Both the position numbers and the translations under genes were made by a program. A stretch of DNA of 64,000 bases. Origin: Mesorhizobium sp. GbtcB19. Its GTDB lineage: Bacteria; Pseudomonadota; Alphaproteobacteria; Rhizobiales; Rhizobiaceae. Under the pieces are notes generated by a model that saw nothing but the letters and a program-made list of their open reading frames with translations, ran no database searches and was not told where the DNA came from. The stretch covers positions 1 to 64,000 of the forward strand of contig NZ_JAGXJY010000020.1 of the NCBI RefSeq assembly GCF_019091085.1. Reading direction: 5' to 3'. This document shows, one piece after another, positions 50,211-58,875 of this stretch. Numbering within the stretch: position 1 is the stretch's first letter; each line of letters opens with the position of its first letter.

Positions 50211-51659
50211 ATGTCGCCAGCCAATGCCAAGCTCAATGCCTTTCCCGTGTTCATGCGGGTCGACGGCGAAGCCGTAGCCATCGTCGGCAATGGCGAGGAG
50301 GCGCTCGCCAAGGCAAGGCTGCTATCGCAGTCGAGCGCGGTGCTGCGCATCGTTGCCGACAATGCCGGCGGCGGCCTGTTGGATTTCATCGCATCGACCG
50401 GCGCCGTTCACATCGACACGGCCTATGATGCGGCGCATCTCCAAGGTGCCGCCCTGGTCTTCGCAGCGAGCGGCGATGCGGCGCTCGATCGCCGCGTCGC
50501 CGAGGACGCGCGCCGCCTGGGCATTCCGGTCAACGCCGTCGACCGTCCCGAGCTTTGCGATTTCTTCACGCCGGCGCTGGTCAATCGCGCGCCGGTCGCC
50601 ATCGCCATCGGCACCGAGGGCGCCGGACCGGTTCTGGCGCAGATGCTGCGCGGGCGCATCGACCGCATGCTGTCGCCGTCGCTCGGCCGGCTGGCGGCGC
50701 TTGCCGCGTCGTTCCGCGCCGCCGCCGAGAAGCTGCCAAAGGGCAATCGCCGTCGCCGCTTCTGGAACGATTTCTTCGCCGGCGTGCCAGCCAAGGCCAT
50801 TGAAGCCGGCGAGCTCGCGCAAGCGCATGGCGCCGCGCTCGAACTCCTGAACGCGGACGCGCCGGCCAAGGGGCATATCGCGCTGGTCGGCGCCGGCCCC
50901 GGCGCGGAAGATCTGCTGACGCTGCGCGCGCATCGCCTGCTGATGGAAGCCGACGCCATCGTCTATGACGCGCTGGTGCCGGAGGCGATCGTCGCCATGG
51001 GCCGCCGCGACGCCGAGCGCCTGCCGGTCGGCAAGCGCAAGGGCTGCCATTCGAAGAGCCAGGAAGAGATCAACGCGCTGCTCATCGAGCTTGGCCGCGC
51101 CGGCAAGCGCGTGGTGCGGCTGAAGTCCGGCGATCCGCTGGTGTTCGGCCGCGCCGGCGAGGAAATGGCGGCGTTGCGCGAGGCCGGCATCGCCTATGAA
51201 GTCGTTCCGGGCGTCACCGCCGCTTTCGCCGCCGCTGCCGATTTCGAGCTGCCGCTGACGCTGCGCGGCGTCTCGTCCTCGATGGTGTTCACCACCGGCC
51301 ACGATCTCAAGGGCAACTCGCTGCCCGATTGGGCCAAGCTTGCCATCTCCGGCGCCACCGTCGCCGTCTATATGGGCCGCTCGGTGGCGGCGGAAGTCGC
51401 CGGCAGGCTGATCGAGGCGGGTCTGTCGTCCGACACGGCCGTCGCCGTCGTCGAGAATGCCAGCCTCGGCAACCGCCGCCGTTTCCACGGCACGCTGGCC
51501 GACCTGCCGTCGCTGGAAGAGCGCGCCGACCTCACCGGTCCGGTTATGACGATCATCGGCGACGCGGTCGCCGGCGCCAATTTTGAACAATCCGAGCCGC
51601 TCGCGGCACATAAGCATGAGGGCGCGGCGTCAGCCGTCGCCGAAGGAGTTCAACCATGA
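50211..51659 (+). CDS. cysG: Siroheme synthase CysG
   Basis: A trifunctional enzyme of 482 residues. The N-terminal part (about 1-210) is a precorrin-2 dehydrogenase/ferrochelatase. The C-terminal part (about 220-465, HIALVGAGPGAEDLLTLRAH, RLKSGDPLVFGRAGEE) is uroporphyrinogen-III C-methyltransferase. It makes the siroheme required by CysI downstream. ATG at 50211 is chosen over a TTG 12 bp earlier. Its stop overlaps the next start (ATGA). Confidence 0.93.
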   Translation: MSPANAKLNAFPVFMRVDGEAVAIVGNGEEALAKARLLSQSSAVLRIVADNAGGGLLDFIASTGAVHIDTAYDAAHLQGAALVFAASGDAALDRRVAEDARRLGIPVNAVDRPELCDFFTPALVNRAPVAIAIGTEGAGPVLAQMLRGRIDRMLSPSLGRLAALAASFRAAAEKLPKGNRRRRFWNDFFAGVPAKAIEAGELAQAHGAALELLNADAPAKGHIALVGAGPGAEDLLTLRAHRLLMEADAIVYDALVPEAIVAMGRRDAERLPVGKRKGCHSKSQEEINALLIELGRAGKRVVRLKSGDPLVFGRAGEEMAALREAGIAYEVVPGVTAAFAAAADFELPLTLRGVSSSMVFTTGHDLKGNSLPDWAKLAISGATVAVYMGRSVAAEVAGRLIEAGLSSDTAVAVVENASLGNRRRFHGTLADLPSLEERADLTGPVMTIIGDAVAGANFEQSEPLAAHKHEGAASAVAEGVQP

Positions 51660-51961
51660 AGGTTCTGACCGCGAACAGGCTCTCCGACGGCATCGCCGTC
51701 TGGTACGCCGATGGCGGCTGGGCGGAGACGGTCGGCCATGCCGATATCGCGCATGACAAGGCGGCGGAGGACCGGCTGGAGGCGATCGGCGCCGCGGCCT
51801 ACGCCAACAATGAGGTGGTCGACGTCAACCTGATCGACGTCGATGTGGTCGATGGCTTGGTCGAGCCGGTGCGGCTGCGCGAAAAGATCCGCGCCGCGGG
51901 GCCGACCATCCGCACCGATCTCGGCAAACAGGCGAGCCTGGAAGCGATCCAGGCGGCTTAA
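51656..51961 (+). CDS. DUF2849 protein of the sulfite reductase operon
   Basis: A small soluble protein of 101 residues with motifs NRLSDGIAVWYADGGW and YANNEVVDVNLIDVDVV. It is typically found between cysG and cysI in Alphaproteobacteria (DUF2849). The function is unknown; it may assist siroheme or sulfite reductase assembly. It is translationally coupled to cysG. Confidence 0.88.
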   Translation: MKVLTANRLSDGIAVWYADGGWAETVGHADIAHDKAAEDRLEAIGAAAYANNEVVDVNLIDVDVVDGLVEPVRLREKIRAAGPTIRTDLGKQASLEAIQAA

Positions 51962-52005
51962 GATTTGAAGTAAAGAGCGGGCGGACGCGCCCGGAAAGAC
52001 GAAGC

Positions 52006-53676
52006 ATGTACCGTTACGACGAGTTCGACCAGGATTTCGTTCACGCCCGTGTCGCCGAGTTCAGCGACCAGGTGCAGCGCCGGCTTGCCGGCGAGATCAC
52101 CGAGGACCAGTTCCGGCCGCTCAGGCTGATGAACGGCGTCTATCTGCAGCTGCATGCCTATATGCTGCGCATCGCGGTGCCTTATGGCACGCTGAACAGC
52201 AAGCAGATGCGCATGCTCGGCCACATCGCGCGCAAATACGACAAGGGCTACGGCCACTTCACCACGCGCCAGAACATCCAGTTCAACTGGCCGGCGCTGT
52301 CCGACATTCCGGCGATCCTGGCCGATCTCGCCAGCGTCGAGATGCATGCCATCCAGACCAGCGGCAACTGCATCCGCAACGTCACCGCCGACCATTTCGC
52401 CGGGGCCGCCGCCGACGAGGTCGCCGATCCGCGCCCCTATGCCGAGATCCTGCGGCAATGGTCGTCGGTGCATCCCGAATTCTCGTTCCTGCCGCGCAAG
52501 TTCAAGATCGCGGTGACGGGTGCCGAGCGCGACCGCGCTGCCATCCAGACGCATGACATCGGCCTGCATCTGAAGAAGAACGCTGCCGGCGAGCTTGGAT
52601 TCGCCGTCTATGTCGGCGGCGGCCAGGGCCGCACGCCGATGGTGGCGAAGAAGATCCGCGACTTCTTGGCCGAAGCCGATCTTCTGTCCTACTGCACGGC
52701 GATCCTGCGCGTTTACAATCTCTATGGCCGCCGCGACAACAAGTACAAGGCGCGCATCAAGATCCTCGTCCACGAGACCGGCGAGGAAGAAATCACGCGC
52801 CAGATCGAGGCCGAATGGCAGGAGCTGAAGGACGCCGAGCTCAAGCTGCCGGAGGCCGACATCCAAGCCATCAACGCCTATTTCGCGCCGCCGGCGCTGA
52901 CGGACCGGCCGCAAGGCGATGATGCCGTAAAGCAGGCGCGGCTCGATTCCAAAAACTTCTCGCAATGGCTCGACCAGAATGTCGTGACGCATCGCCACCC
53001 CGACTATGCGGCGGTGACGATCTCGCTCAAGGGCATCGGCGAGGTGCCCGGCGATGCCACCGACAGCCAGATGGAAGCGGTTGCCGACATCGCCGAGAAA
53101 TACGCTTTCGACGAATTGCGTGTCAGTCATGAGCAGAACCTGATCCTGCCGCATGTGGCGCGCGCCGACCTCAAGGCGGTCTATGACGCGCTGGTCGAGA
53201 TTGGTCTCGCGACGGCCAATTCCAACCTGATCAGCGACATCATCTCCTGTCCCGGCCTCGACTATTGCGCGCTGGCCACGGCGCGCTCGATCCCGATCGC
53301 GCAGGAGATCTCGCAGCGCTTCGCCTCGCTCGAGCGGCAGCGGGAGATCGGCGAGCTGAAGCTGAAGATCTCGGGCTGCATCAATGCCTGCGGCCACCAC
53401 CATGTCGGCCATATCGGCATTCTCGGCGTTGAGAAGAAAGGCTCCGAGCTCTACCAGGTGACGCTCGGCGGCTCGGCCGACGAGAACACTTCCGTGGGCG
53501 AGATCATCGGCCGCGGCTTCTCATCGGAAGAGATCACCGATGCCATCGAGCAGATCGTCGATACCTATCTCGGCCTTCGGCTCAATCCCGAGGAACGTTT
53601 TATCGACGCCTACCGCAGAGTCGGTCCCGCGCCGTTCAAGGAGGCGCTCTATGCTGGCGAAACCAAGGCCGCTTGA
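52006..53676 (+). CDS. cysI: Sulfite reductase hemoprotein (CysI-type nitrite/sulfite reductase)
   Basis: Reduces sulfite to sulfide with siroheme and a [4Fe-4S] cluster; 556 residues. It has two ferredoxin-like half-domains and the siroheme/Fe-S motifs TRQNIQFNWP and TSGNCIRNVT in the first half, and the cluster cysteines C-x5-C (CPGLDYC) and C-x3-C (CINACGHH) in the second. Context with cysG and cysH favours sulfite over nitrite. The electron donor is not encoded here. Confidence 0.92.
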   Translation: MYRYDEFDQDFVHARVAEFSDQVQRRLAGEITEDQFRPLRLMNGVYLQLHAYMLRIAVPYGTLNSKQMRMLGHIARKYDKGYGHFTTRQNIQFNWPALSDIPAILADLASVEMHAIQTSGNCIRNVTADHFAGAAADEVADPRPYAEILRQWSSVHPEFSFLPRKFKIAVTGAERDRAAIQTHDIGLHLKKNAAGELGFAVYVGGGQGRTPMVAKKIRDFLAEADLLSYCTAILRVYNLYGRRDNKYKARIKILVHETGEEEITRQIEAEWQELKDAELKLPEADIQAINAYFAPPALTDRPQGDDAVKQARLDSKNFSQWLDQNVVTHRHPDYAAVTISLKGIGEVPGDATDSQMEAVADIAEKYAFDELRVSHEQNLILPHVARADLKAVYDALVEIGLATANSNLISDIISCPGLDYCALATARSIPIAQEISQRFASLERQREIGELKLKISGCINACGHHHVGHIGILGVEKKGSELYQVTLGGSADENTSVGEIIGRGFSSEEITDAIEQIVDTYLGLRLNPEERFIDAYRRVGPAPFKEALYAGETKAA

Positions 53677-54412
53677 CCGGACCGGCGCCGTCGAGGCCGG
53701 GATCGCCGCGGAAGCGGCGGGGCTCGACGCGCTGCATGGTCATCTGAAGCCGATCGAGATCATCGAACGGTCGGCGCGTGAGTTCCGTGGCGCGATCGCG
53801 GCCGTGTCGTCCTTCGGGGCGGATTCGGCGGTGCTGCTGCATATGATATCGGAGATCGACCGTTCGCTGCCGGTGATCTTCCTCGACACCGGCAAGCATT
53901 TCGAGGAAACGCTCGGCTATCGCGACGCGCTCGCCGCCGATTTCGGCCTGACGGATATCCGCGTGATCAAGCCGGACGAGGCGGCGCTCGAACGCGTCGA
54001 CCCGACCGGCAGTCTCAATGAGACCGATACCGATTCCTGCTGCAATGTGCGCAAGGTCGAGCCGCTGGCGCGCGGCGTCGAGCCGTTCCGCGCATGGTTC
54101 ACGGGCCGCAAGCGCTTCCAGGCCTCGACGCGGGCGGCACTGCCGGTCTTCGAGGCGGTCGGCTCGCGTATCCGCATCAACCCGCTGGCGCATTGGACGA
54201 CGTCGGACCAGGCCGACTACATGCGCGCGCACGCGCTGCGGGAAAATCCGCTGGTCGCCTATGGCTATCTCTCGATCGGCTGCTTCCCCTGCACGCAGCC
54301 CGTGCAGCCCGGCGAGGACGCGCGCAGCGGCCGCTGGGCCGGTCACGCCAAGACCGAGTGCGGCATTCACCTCTCCGGTTTGGAGAAGTCGCTGACCGAC
54401 GCTTCACTTTAG
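53651..54412 (+). CDS. cysH: Adenylyl-sulfate reductase CysH (Fe-S type)
   Basis: Reduces adenylyl sulfate to sulfite using thioredoxin; 253 residues. It has SSFGADSAVLLHM (PP-loop), the Fe-S cysteine pairs CC (DSCCNVRKVEPL) and C-x2-C (GCFPCTQPV), and the catalytic ECGIH near the C-terminus. The four cluster cysteines mark the APS-preferring type (established). The start overlaps the cysI end by 26 bp. Confidence 0.92.
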   Translation: MLAKPRPLDRTGAVEAGIAAEAAGLDALHGHLKPIEIIERSAREFRGAIAAVSSFGADSAVLLHMISEIDRSLPVIFLDTGKHFEETLGYRDALAADFGLTDIRVIKPDEAALERVDPTGSLNETDTDSCCNVRKVEPLARGVEPFRAWFTGRKRFQASTRAALPVFEAVGSRIRINPLAHWTTSDQADYMRAHALRENPLVAYGYLSIGCFPCTQPVQPGEDARSGRWAGHAKTECGIHLSGLEKSLTDASL

Positions 54413-54424
54413 GCTATGCCGATA

Positions 54425-54541
54425 GTCAGGTGAGGCCGGCCTGCGAACGGCGGCTTCCTGCGCTTCCGGTGCTCACGTACTTCAAGTACGCTCCGCTCCG
54501 GTTCTCGGAAGCCACCGTTCTCGCCTCGGCCTGACCTGACT
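54425..54541. repeat. Long imperfect hairpin between cysH and DUF934
   Basis: The outer arms AGTCAGG...GGCCG and CGGCC...CCTGACT enclose a symmetrical series of paired blocks (GAACGG/CCGTTC, GGCTTCC/GGAAGCC, TTCCGG/CCGG) closing on GTACTTCAAGTAC. The 117-bp element fills most of the 168-bp gap within the operon and could separate expression of the two genes. Confidence 0.75.
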
Positions 54542-54580
54542 CTCGACACAGCCTTCGATTTTTGGACCTTGGGATTTTTG

Positions 54581-55120
54581 ATGACTGGAACGACAACAGC
54601 GGGGACCCGCCTCTGGACCCCGGACGGTTTTCGCGAGGATGAGTGGACGCATGCCGAAAGCGCCGAGGCGCTTGCCGGCAATGGCCGCTTCATCCTGCCG
54701 CTGCAGGCCTTTCTCGGGCTTGAGGAGCAGACGCGCAAGTCGGCGCGCGAACGCATCGGTGTGCTGCTGCAGCCGGGCGACGAGCTCGACAAGATAACCG
54801 GCCTGCTCGACCAGCTGTCGCTGGTGGCCCTGGCCTTCCCGGCCTTCAATGATGGCCGCTCGTTTTCCAAGGGCGAATTGCTGCGGGCCCGGCATCATTT
54901 CAAGGGTCCGGTGCGCGCCACCGGCCAGGTGCTGGTCGACCAGCTGCCGCATATGCTGCGCCTCGGCTTCGACGAGTTCGAGGTCTCCAATCCGGTGCTG
55001 TTGAAGCGCCTGGAGGAAGGCCGCACCGGCGGCCTGCCGGTCTATTATCAGCCGGCCGTGGAGCCGGAGCCCAAGGGCCCGAAATATTCCTGGCGGCGCA
55101 AACGCGCTGGATCAGAATGA
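54581..55120 (+). CDS. DUF934 protein of the sulfite reductase operon
   Basis: A soluble protein of 179 residues with LDQLSLVALAFPAFNDGRSFSKG and LLRARHHFKGPVRATGQVL-type motifs of DUF934. It is a constant neighbour of cysI/cysH in proteobacteria and is probably an accessory of sulfite reduction. ATG at 54581 is chosen over a TTG 12 bp upstream. Confidence 0.9.
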   Translation: MTGTTTAGTRLWTPDGFREDEWTHAESAEALAGNGRFILPLQAFLGLEEQTRKSARERIGVLLQPGDELDKITGLLDQLSLVALAFPAFNDGRSFSKGELLRARHHFKGPVRATGQVLVDQLPHMLRLGFDEFEVSNPVLLKRLEEGRTGGLPVYYQPAVEPEPKGPKYSWRRKRAGSE

Positions 55121-55158
55121 TGTTCGGTTGAACGTCATCCTGATCCAGTCCTTTGTTG

Positions 55159-55199
55159 GAGCATGATCTTATCCGAACCTTCGGTTCGGGATCATGCTC
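55159..55199. repeat. Palindromic repeat after the cys operon
   Basis: GAGCATGATC and GATCATGCTC are perfect outer arms, with CCGAA/TTCGG-type pairing inside. It belongs to the GCATGAT-type repeats seen at 33786-33830 and may also terminate the operon. Confidence 0.75.
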
Positions 55200-55283
55200 T
55201 GACTGACGCAGCGGCATCTTTACAATCTTCGCGACTGAGCCTTCTCTGACGGCACGGACGGAAATATCCGCCGGGAGGGAACC

Positions 55284-56891
55284 ATGCGCTACGACTATGT
55301 CATCGCCGGCGGCGGCTCCGCCGGCTCGACGCTTGCCGCCAGGCTTTCAGAAGACCCATCGAAGACGGTTTGCCTGCTCGAAGCGGGCGGCGCCGGCAAG
55401 GACCTCTTGATCCGCGCGCCGGCCGGCATCATCGCGCTGCTGCCGGGCCGGCCGAAGATCAACAACTGGGGCTTCCAGACCGTGCCGCAGGAAGGCCTGA
55501 ACGGCCGCAGGGGCTACCAGCCGCGCGGCAAGGCTTTGGGCGGTTCCAGCGCCATCAACGCCATGCTCTACACGCGGGGCAACCGCCGCGACTATGACGA
55601 ATGGGCCGATCTCGGCTGCGACGGCTGGTCCTGGGAGGAGGTGCTGCCTTATTTCCGGCGCGCCGAGGGCAACCAGCGCGGCACCGATGCGCTGCATGGC
55701 GGCGAGGGGCCGCTCAGGGTCTGTGAGCAGCAGGAGCCGCGCCCGATCTCCAGGGCCTTCGTCGAGGCCTGCGGCGAAAACCAGATCAGGCTGAACGACG
55801 ATTTCAACGGGCCGGAACAGGAAGGGGCGGGGCTCTATCAGGTGACGCAGTTCTGGGGCGAGCGCCGCAACGGCGAGCGCTGCTCGGCGGCCGCCGCCTA
55901 TCTGCATCCGGCGATGGACAGGCCGAACCTCACCGTGGTCACCGGCGCGCATGCGACCGGCGTCGTGCTCAACGGCAAGCGCGCCACGGGCGTGCGCTAT
56001 CGCACCGGCAAGAGCGAAGCTGTGGCGGAGGCCCGGCGCGAGGTCATTCTCTGCGGCGGGGCGTTCGGCTCGCCGCAGTTGCTTCTGCTCTCCGGCATCG
56101 GTCCGGCGGTAGAGCTCGCGGCGCATGGCATTCCGCTCGTCCACGAATTGCCCGGCGTCGGCAGGAACCTGCAGGACCATCTCGATTTCATCCTCGCCTG
56201 GAAGTCCAGGCAGACGGATCTGATGGGCATCGGCCTCACCGGCATGCCGGGCCTGATCAGGCATATGCTGCGCTGGCGCAAGGACGGCAGCGGCATGATC
56301 GCAACGCCCTATGCCGAGGGCGGCGCCTTCCTCAAATCCAACCCGGCGATCGAGCGACCCGACCTGCAACTGCATTTCTGCATCGCCATCGTCGACGACC
56401 ATGGCCGCAAGCTGCATATGGGCTATGGTTTCTCCTGCCATGTCTGCGTGCTGAGGCCGCATTCGCGCGGCGAGGTGGGGTTGAACAGCGCCGATCCGCT
56501 GGCGCCGCCGCGTATCGATCCGAGGTTCCTCGAGGACGAGCGCGATGGCGACCTTCTCCTCAAGGGCGTGCGGATGATGCGTGGCATATTGGAGGCGCCG
56601 GCGTTGGCGAAATATCGCGCCAGGGAAATCTACACCGCCGGCGCGTCCAGCGATGCCGAGCTGATGGCGCATATCAGGGCGCGGGCCGACACGATCTACC
56701 ACCCGGCCGGCACCTGCAAGATGGGCGTCGACGACATGGCCGTGGTCGATCCGAAGCTCAGGGTTTACGGGCTGGAGGGGTTGCGCGTGGTCGATGCGTC
56801 GGTGATGCCGACCCTGATCGGCGGCAACACCAATGCGCCGACGATCATGATCGCCGAGAAGGCTGCGGACATGATCCGGGCAGCGGCCTGA
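55284..56891 (+). CDS. GMC-family FAD-dependent oxidoreductase (choline dehydrogenase-like)
   Basis: A flavoenzyme of 535 residues. The N-terminal FAD motif is DYVIAGGGSAGSTLA, the GMC signatures PRGKALGGSSAINAM and GAFGSPQLLLLSGIGP are present, and the C-terminal active-site region has YHPAGTCKMG and GGNTNAPTIMIAEKAA. It resembles BetA and polyethylene-glycol/alcohol dehydrogenases. No betaine genes are adjacent, so the choline assignment is not made. A GGGAGGGA site precedes the ATG. Confidence 0.9.
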   Translation: MRYDYVIAGGGSAGSTLAARLSEDPSKTVCLLEAGGAGKDLLIRAPAGIIALLPGRPKINNWGFQTVPQEGLNGRRGYQPRGKALGGSSAINAMLYTRGNRRDYDEWADLGCDGWSWEEVLPYFRRAEGNQRGTDALHGGEGPLRVCEQQEPRPISRAFVEACGENQIRLNDDFNGPEQEGAGLYQVTQFWGERRNGERCSAAAAYLHPAMDRPNLTVVTGAHATGVVLNGKRATGVRYRTGKSEAVAEARREVILCGGAFGSPQLLLLSGIGPAVELAAHGIPLVHELPGVGRNLQDHLDFILAWKSRQTDLMGIGLTGMPGLIRHMLRWRKDGSGMIATPYAEGGAFLKSNPAIERPDLQLHFCIAIVDDHGRKLHMGYGFSCHVCVLRPHSRGEVGLNSADPLAPPRIDPRFLEDERDGDLLLKGVRMMRGILEAPALAKYRAREIYTAGASSDAELMAHIRARADTIYHPAGTCKMGVDDMAVVDPKLRVYGLEGLRVVDASVMPTLIGGNTNAPTIMIAEKAADMIRAAA

Positions 56892-56901
56892 TTGCTGATA
56901 T

Positions 56902-56990
56902 TGGTCGGACCAGCTCTTGTCGATCGAAGCCGTCGCGGCATTGGCAGGGTTGGATTGGCACGCGAGATCGAATCCATCTGGTCAGACCAA
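56902..56990. promoter_or_regulatory. Pair of TGGTCNGACCA operators
   Basis: TGGTCGGACCA (56903-56913) and TGGTCAGACCA (56980-56990) both fit TNGTNNNACNA, the FadR-subfamily GntR consensus (established). They are 77 bp apart in the gap between the GMC oxidoreductase and the DJ-1/PfpI gene. The cognate regulator is not adjacent. Confidence 0.6.
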
Positions 56991-57041
56991 TTTTGCGATT
57001 TGCGCTTCCCCTTTAGCCATCCTGCCCTTAGGATAGGGCTA

Positions 57042-57062
57042 TTATTTCGCACCTCGAAATAA
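57042..57062. promoter_or_regulatory. Palindrome just upstream of the DJ-1/PfpI gene
   Basis: TTATTTCG and CGAAATAA are perfect 8-bp arms around CACCT. It ends 25 bp before the start codon, so it would lie in the promoter or leader. The binding protein is unknown. Confidence 0.45.
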
Positions 57063-57087
57063 ATGGCCGGCAAAGGGAGGAAAGGGC

Positions 57088-57708
57088 ATGGCAGGCAAAA
57101 AGATATTGATGCTCGTTGGAGAGTTCAGCGAGGAATACGAGATTTTCGTCTTTGAACAGGCCATGCATGCGGTGGGTCACACCGTCCATGTCGTCTGCCC
57201 GGACAAGAAGGCCGGCGACGTGCTCAAGACCTCATTGCACGACTTCGAAGGCCATCAGACCTATACGGAAAAGCTCGGCCACGACTACATCCTCAACAAG
57301 ACCTTTGGAGAGGTGAATCCGGCCGAATACGATGCGGTTTATGCCGCGGGCGGGCGCGGACCGGAATATATCCGCATCGACAAGCGCGTGCAGGCGCTGG
57401 TCAGGCATTTCCACGAGGTCGGCAAGCCGATCTTCACCATCTGCCATGGTGTGCAGATCCTGATCGCGGTCGATGGCGTGGTGCGCGGCAGGCAAGTGGC
57501 GGCGCTGCATTATTGCGAGCCGGAAGTGACGCTTGCCGGCGGCATCTATATCGATGTCGCGCCGACTGGCGCGCATGTCGACGGCAATCTCGTTTCGGCC
57601 AAGGGCTGGCCGGGCCTTGCCGCCTTCATGCGGGAATGCCTGAAGGTGCTCGGCACCGAAATCCGCCACGGCGAAGCGCTGATGCGTGACGACAGAAAGG
57701 CGGCCTAA
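57088..57708 (+). CDS. DJ-1/PfpI-family protein
   Basis: A protein of 206 residues with a glutamine-amidotransferase-like fold. The nucleophile elbow is FTICHGVQIL, with Cys at about residue 120 followed by His, and the upstream acid region is AAGGRGPEYIR. Such proteins act as glyoxalases, chaperones or deglycases; the exact role here is unknown. A GGGAGGAAAGG site precedes the ATG. Three palindromes upstream suggest tight control. Confidence 0.87.
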   Translation: MAGKKILMLVGEFSEEYEIFVFEQAMHAVGHTVHVVCPDKKAGDVLKTSLHDFEGHQTYTEKLGHDYILNKTFGEVNPAEYDAVYAAGGRGPEYIRIDKRVQALVRHFHEVGKPIFTICHGVQILIAVDGVVRGRQVAALHYCEPEVTLAGGIYIDVAPTGAHVDGNLVSAKGWPGLAAFMRECLKVLGTEIRHGEALMRDDRKAA

Positions 57709-57730
57709 AGTCTTCAAATGCGGCGCGCGG

Positions 57731-57931
57731 CTATTGACGCCGCTCGCCGCCCGTTTTCTTGGCATCGGCGCCGTCGAGGCGATCGAGCAGGTCGCTCAGC
57801 CGCTCCGGCATCTCCTTTTCCAGGCGAAATGCCGGCAATGTGCGCAGGAAGCGCTTGGTCGCTTCGCTGCCTGCCTGCCGCCTGATATCGTTGGCGAGTT
57901 CGGCGCGCTTGTTGCCGTTGTTGCCGTTCAT
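57731..57931 (-). CDS. Small basic protein of unknown function
   Basis: A protein of 66 residues, MNGNNGNKRAELANDIRRQ..., highly charged and predicted helical, with no membrane segment. It is the most gene-like frame in this gap by start (ATG with GGGACG upstream) and composition. The repeated MPERLSDLLDRL segment suggests a short amphipathic helix for protein interaction. Function unknown. Confidence 0.5.
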   Translation of the reverse strand: MNGNNGNKRAELANDIRRQAGSEATKRFLRTLPAFRLEKEMPERLSDLLDRLDGADAKKTGGERRQ

Positions 57932-58146
57932 CGTCCCAAAATCCTGTACTGGCTTCGAAACTCCTGCAGCCGTCTATGGTTCCCGCGCGGGCATTCGAGA
58001 GCAAGCAAAGCTGCGTGATACGGTAAAATTTGAATTAATTTGGAACGATAGTCGGCATCCGGCAGCTGCGCTTGCCCCTTGATTTTTGGCCTCCAAACCT
58101 CGATATCGGGCGCAAATCCAGACCAATGCGAATGACGGGAAACGCG

Positions 58147-58779
58147 ATGAGCGACCAGGCAAAAGACGAACGCATGCCCGAAGATATGGAAGCCACCCAG
58201 GCTTCCGGCGAACGCGCCGAAGGCGGCGTCGACGGCGACTATGAAGCGCTTGTGCGGCTGCTGAAGGAAAATGAGGAACTGAAGGACCGGGCGCTGCGCG
58301 TCGCGGCCGAAATGGAGAATTTGCGGCGGCGCACCGCGCGCGACGTGCAGGACGCCCGCGCCTATGCGGTCGCCAATTTCGCGCGCGACATGCTGTCGGT
58401 GTCCGACAATCTGCGCCGGGCGCTGGACGCGATCCCGGCCGAGGCGAAGGCCGCCGGCGACGCCGGCTTCAAGTCGCTGATCGAAGGCGTCGATCTCACC
58501 GAGCGCGCCATGCTGTCGGCGCTGGAACGCCATGGCGTGAAGAAACTCGCGCCCGAAGGCGAGAAGTTCGATCCGAATTTCCACCAGGCGATGTTCGAAG
58601 TGCCCAATCCGGAGGTTCCGGCCGGCACCGTCGTCCAGGTGGTGCAACCGGGCTATTCGATCGGCGAGCGCGTGCTGCGGCCGGCGATGGTCGGCGTCGC
58701 CAAGGGTGGCCCGAAGGCGGCCGCCGAGGCGAAGGTCGAGCCGGGCCCGGTGAACGAGCAGGCCGAGAAGGATGCGTGA
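58147..58779 (+). CDS. grpE: Nucleotide exchange factor GrpE
   Basis: DnaK co-chaperone of 210 residues. An acidic N-terminus precedes a long coiled-coil (about 35-90, LLKENEELKDRALRVAAEMENLRRR) and the C-terminal beta domain with FHQAMFEVPNPEVPAGTVVQV and GYSIGERVLRPAMVGVAK. ATG at 58147 gives the usual start; an upstream extension has no support. dnaK is not in the window. Confidence 0.95.
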   Translation: MSDQAKDERMPEDMEATQASGERAEGGVDGDYEALVRLLKENEELKDRALRVAAEMENLRRRTARDVQDARAYAVANFARDMLSVSDNLRRALDAIPAEAKAAGDAGFKSLIEGVDLTERAMLSALERHGVKKLAPEGEKFDPNFHQAMFEVPNPEVPAGTVVQVVQPGYSIGERVLRPAMVGVAKGGPKAAAEAKVEPGPVNEQAEKDA

Positions 58780-58782
58780 TTA

Positions 58783-58872
58783 AGGGAATGGGCAGTAGGC
58801 AGTAGGCGGTACAATTCGACGGCTTCGTGCTATTTTGACCTACTGCCTATTCCCTAATTCCTACTGCCTCAT
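58783..58872. repeat. Heptamer-built hairpin after grpE
   Basis: The left arm GGGAATGGGCAGTAGGC and the right arm CCTACTGCCTATTCCC are inverted, each built on the 7-mer AGTAGGC, which is repeated in tandem (AGTAGGCAGTAGGC on the left, two spaced copies on the right). It separates grpE from the TRIC-type gene. Confidence 0.65.
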
Positions 58873-58875
58873 TCC

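Noticed and set aside
52006..53676. Calling CysI a nitrite reductase
   Set aside because: Motifs are common to both, but the operon with APS reductase and siroheme synthase supports sulfite.
55284..56891. Naming the GMC oxidoreductase betA
   Set aside because: No betB, betI or choline transporter nearby, and the GMC family has many substrates.
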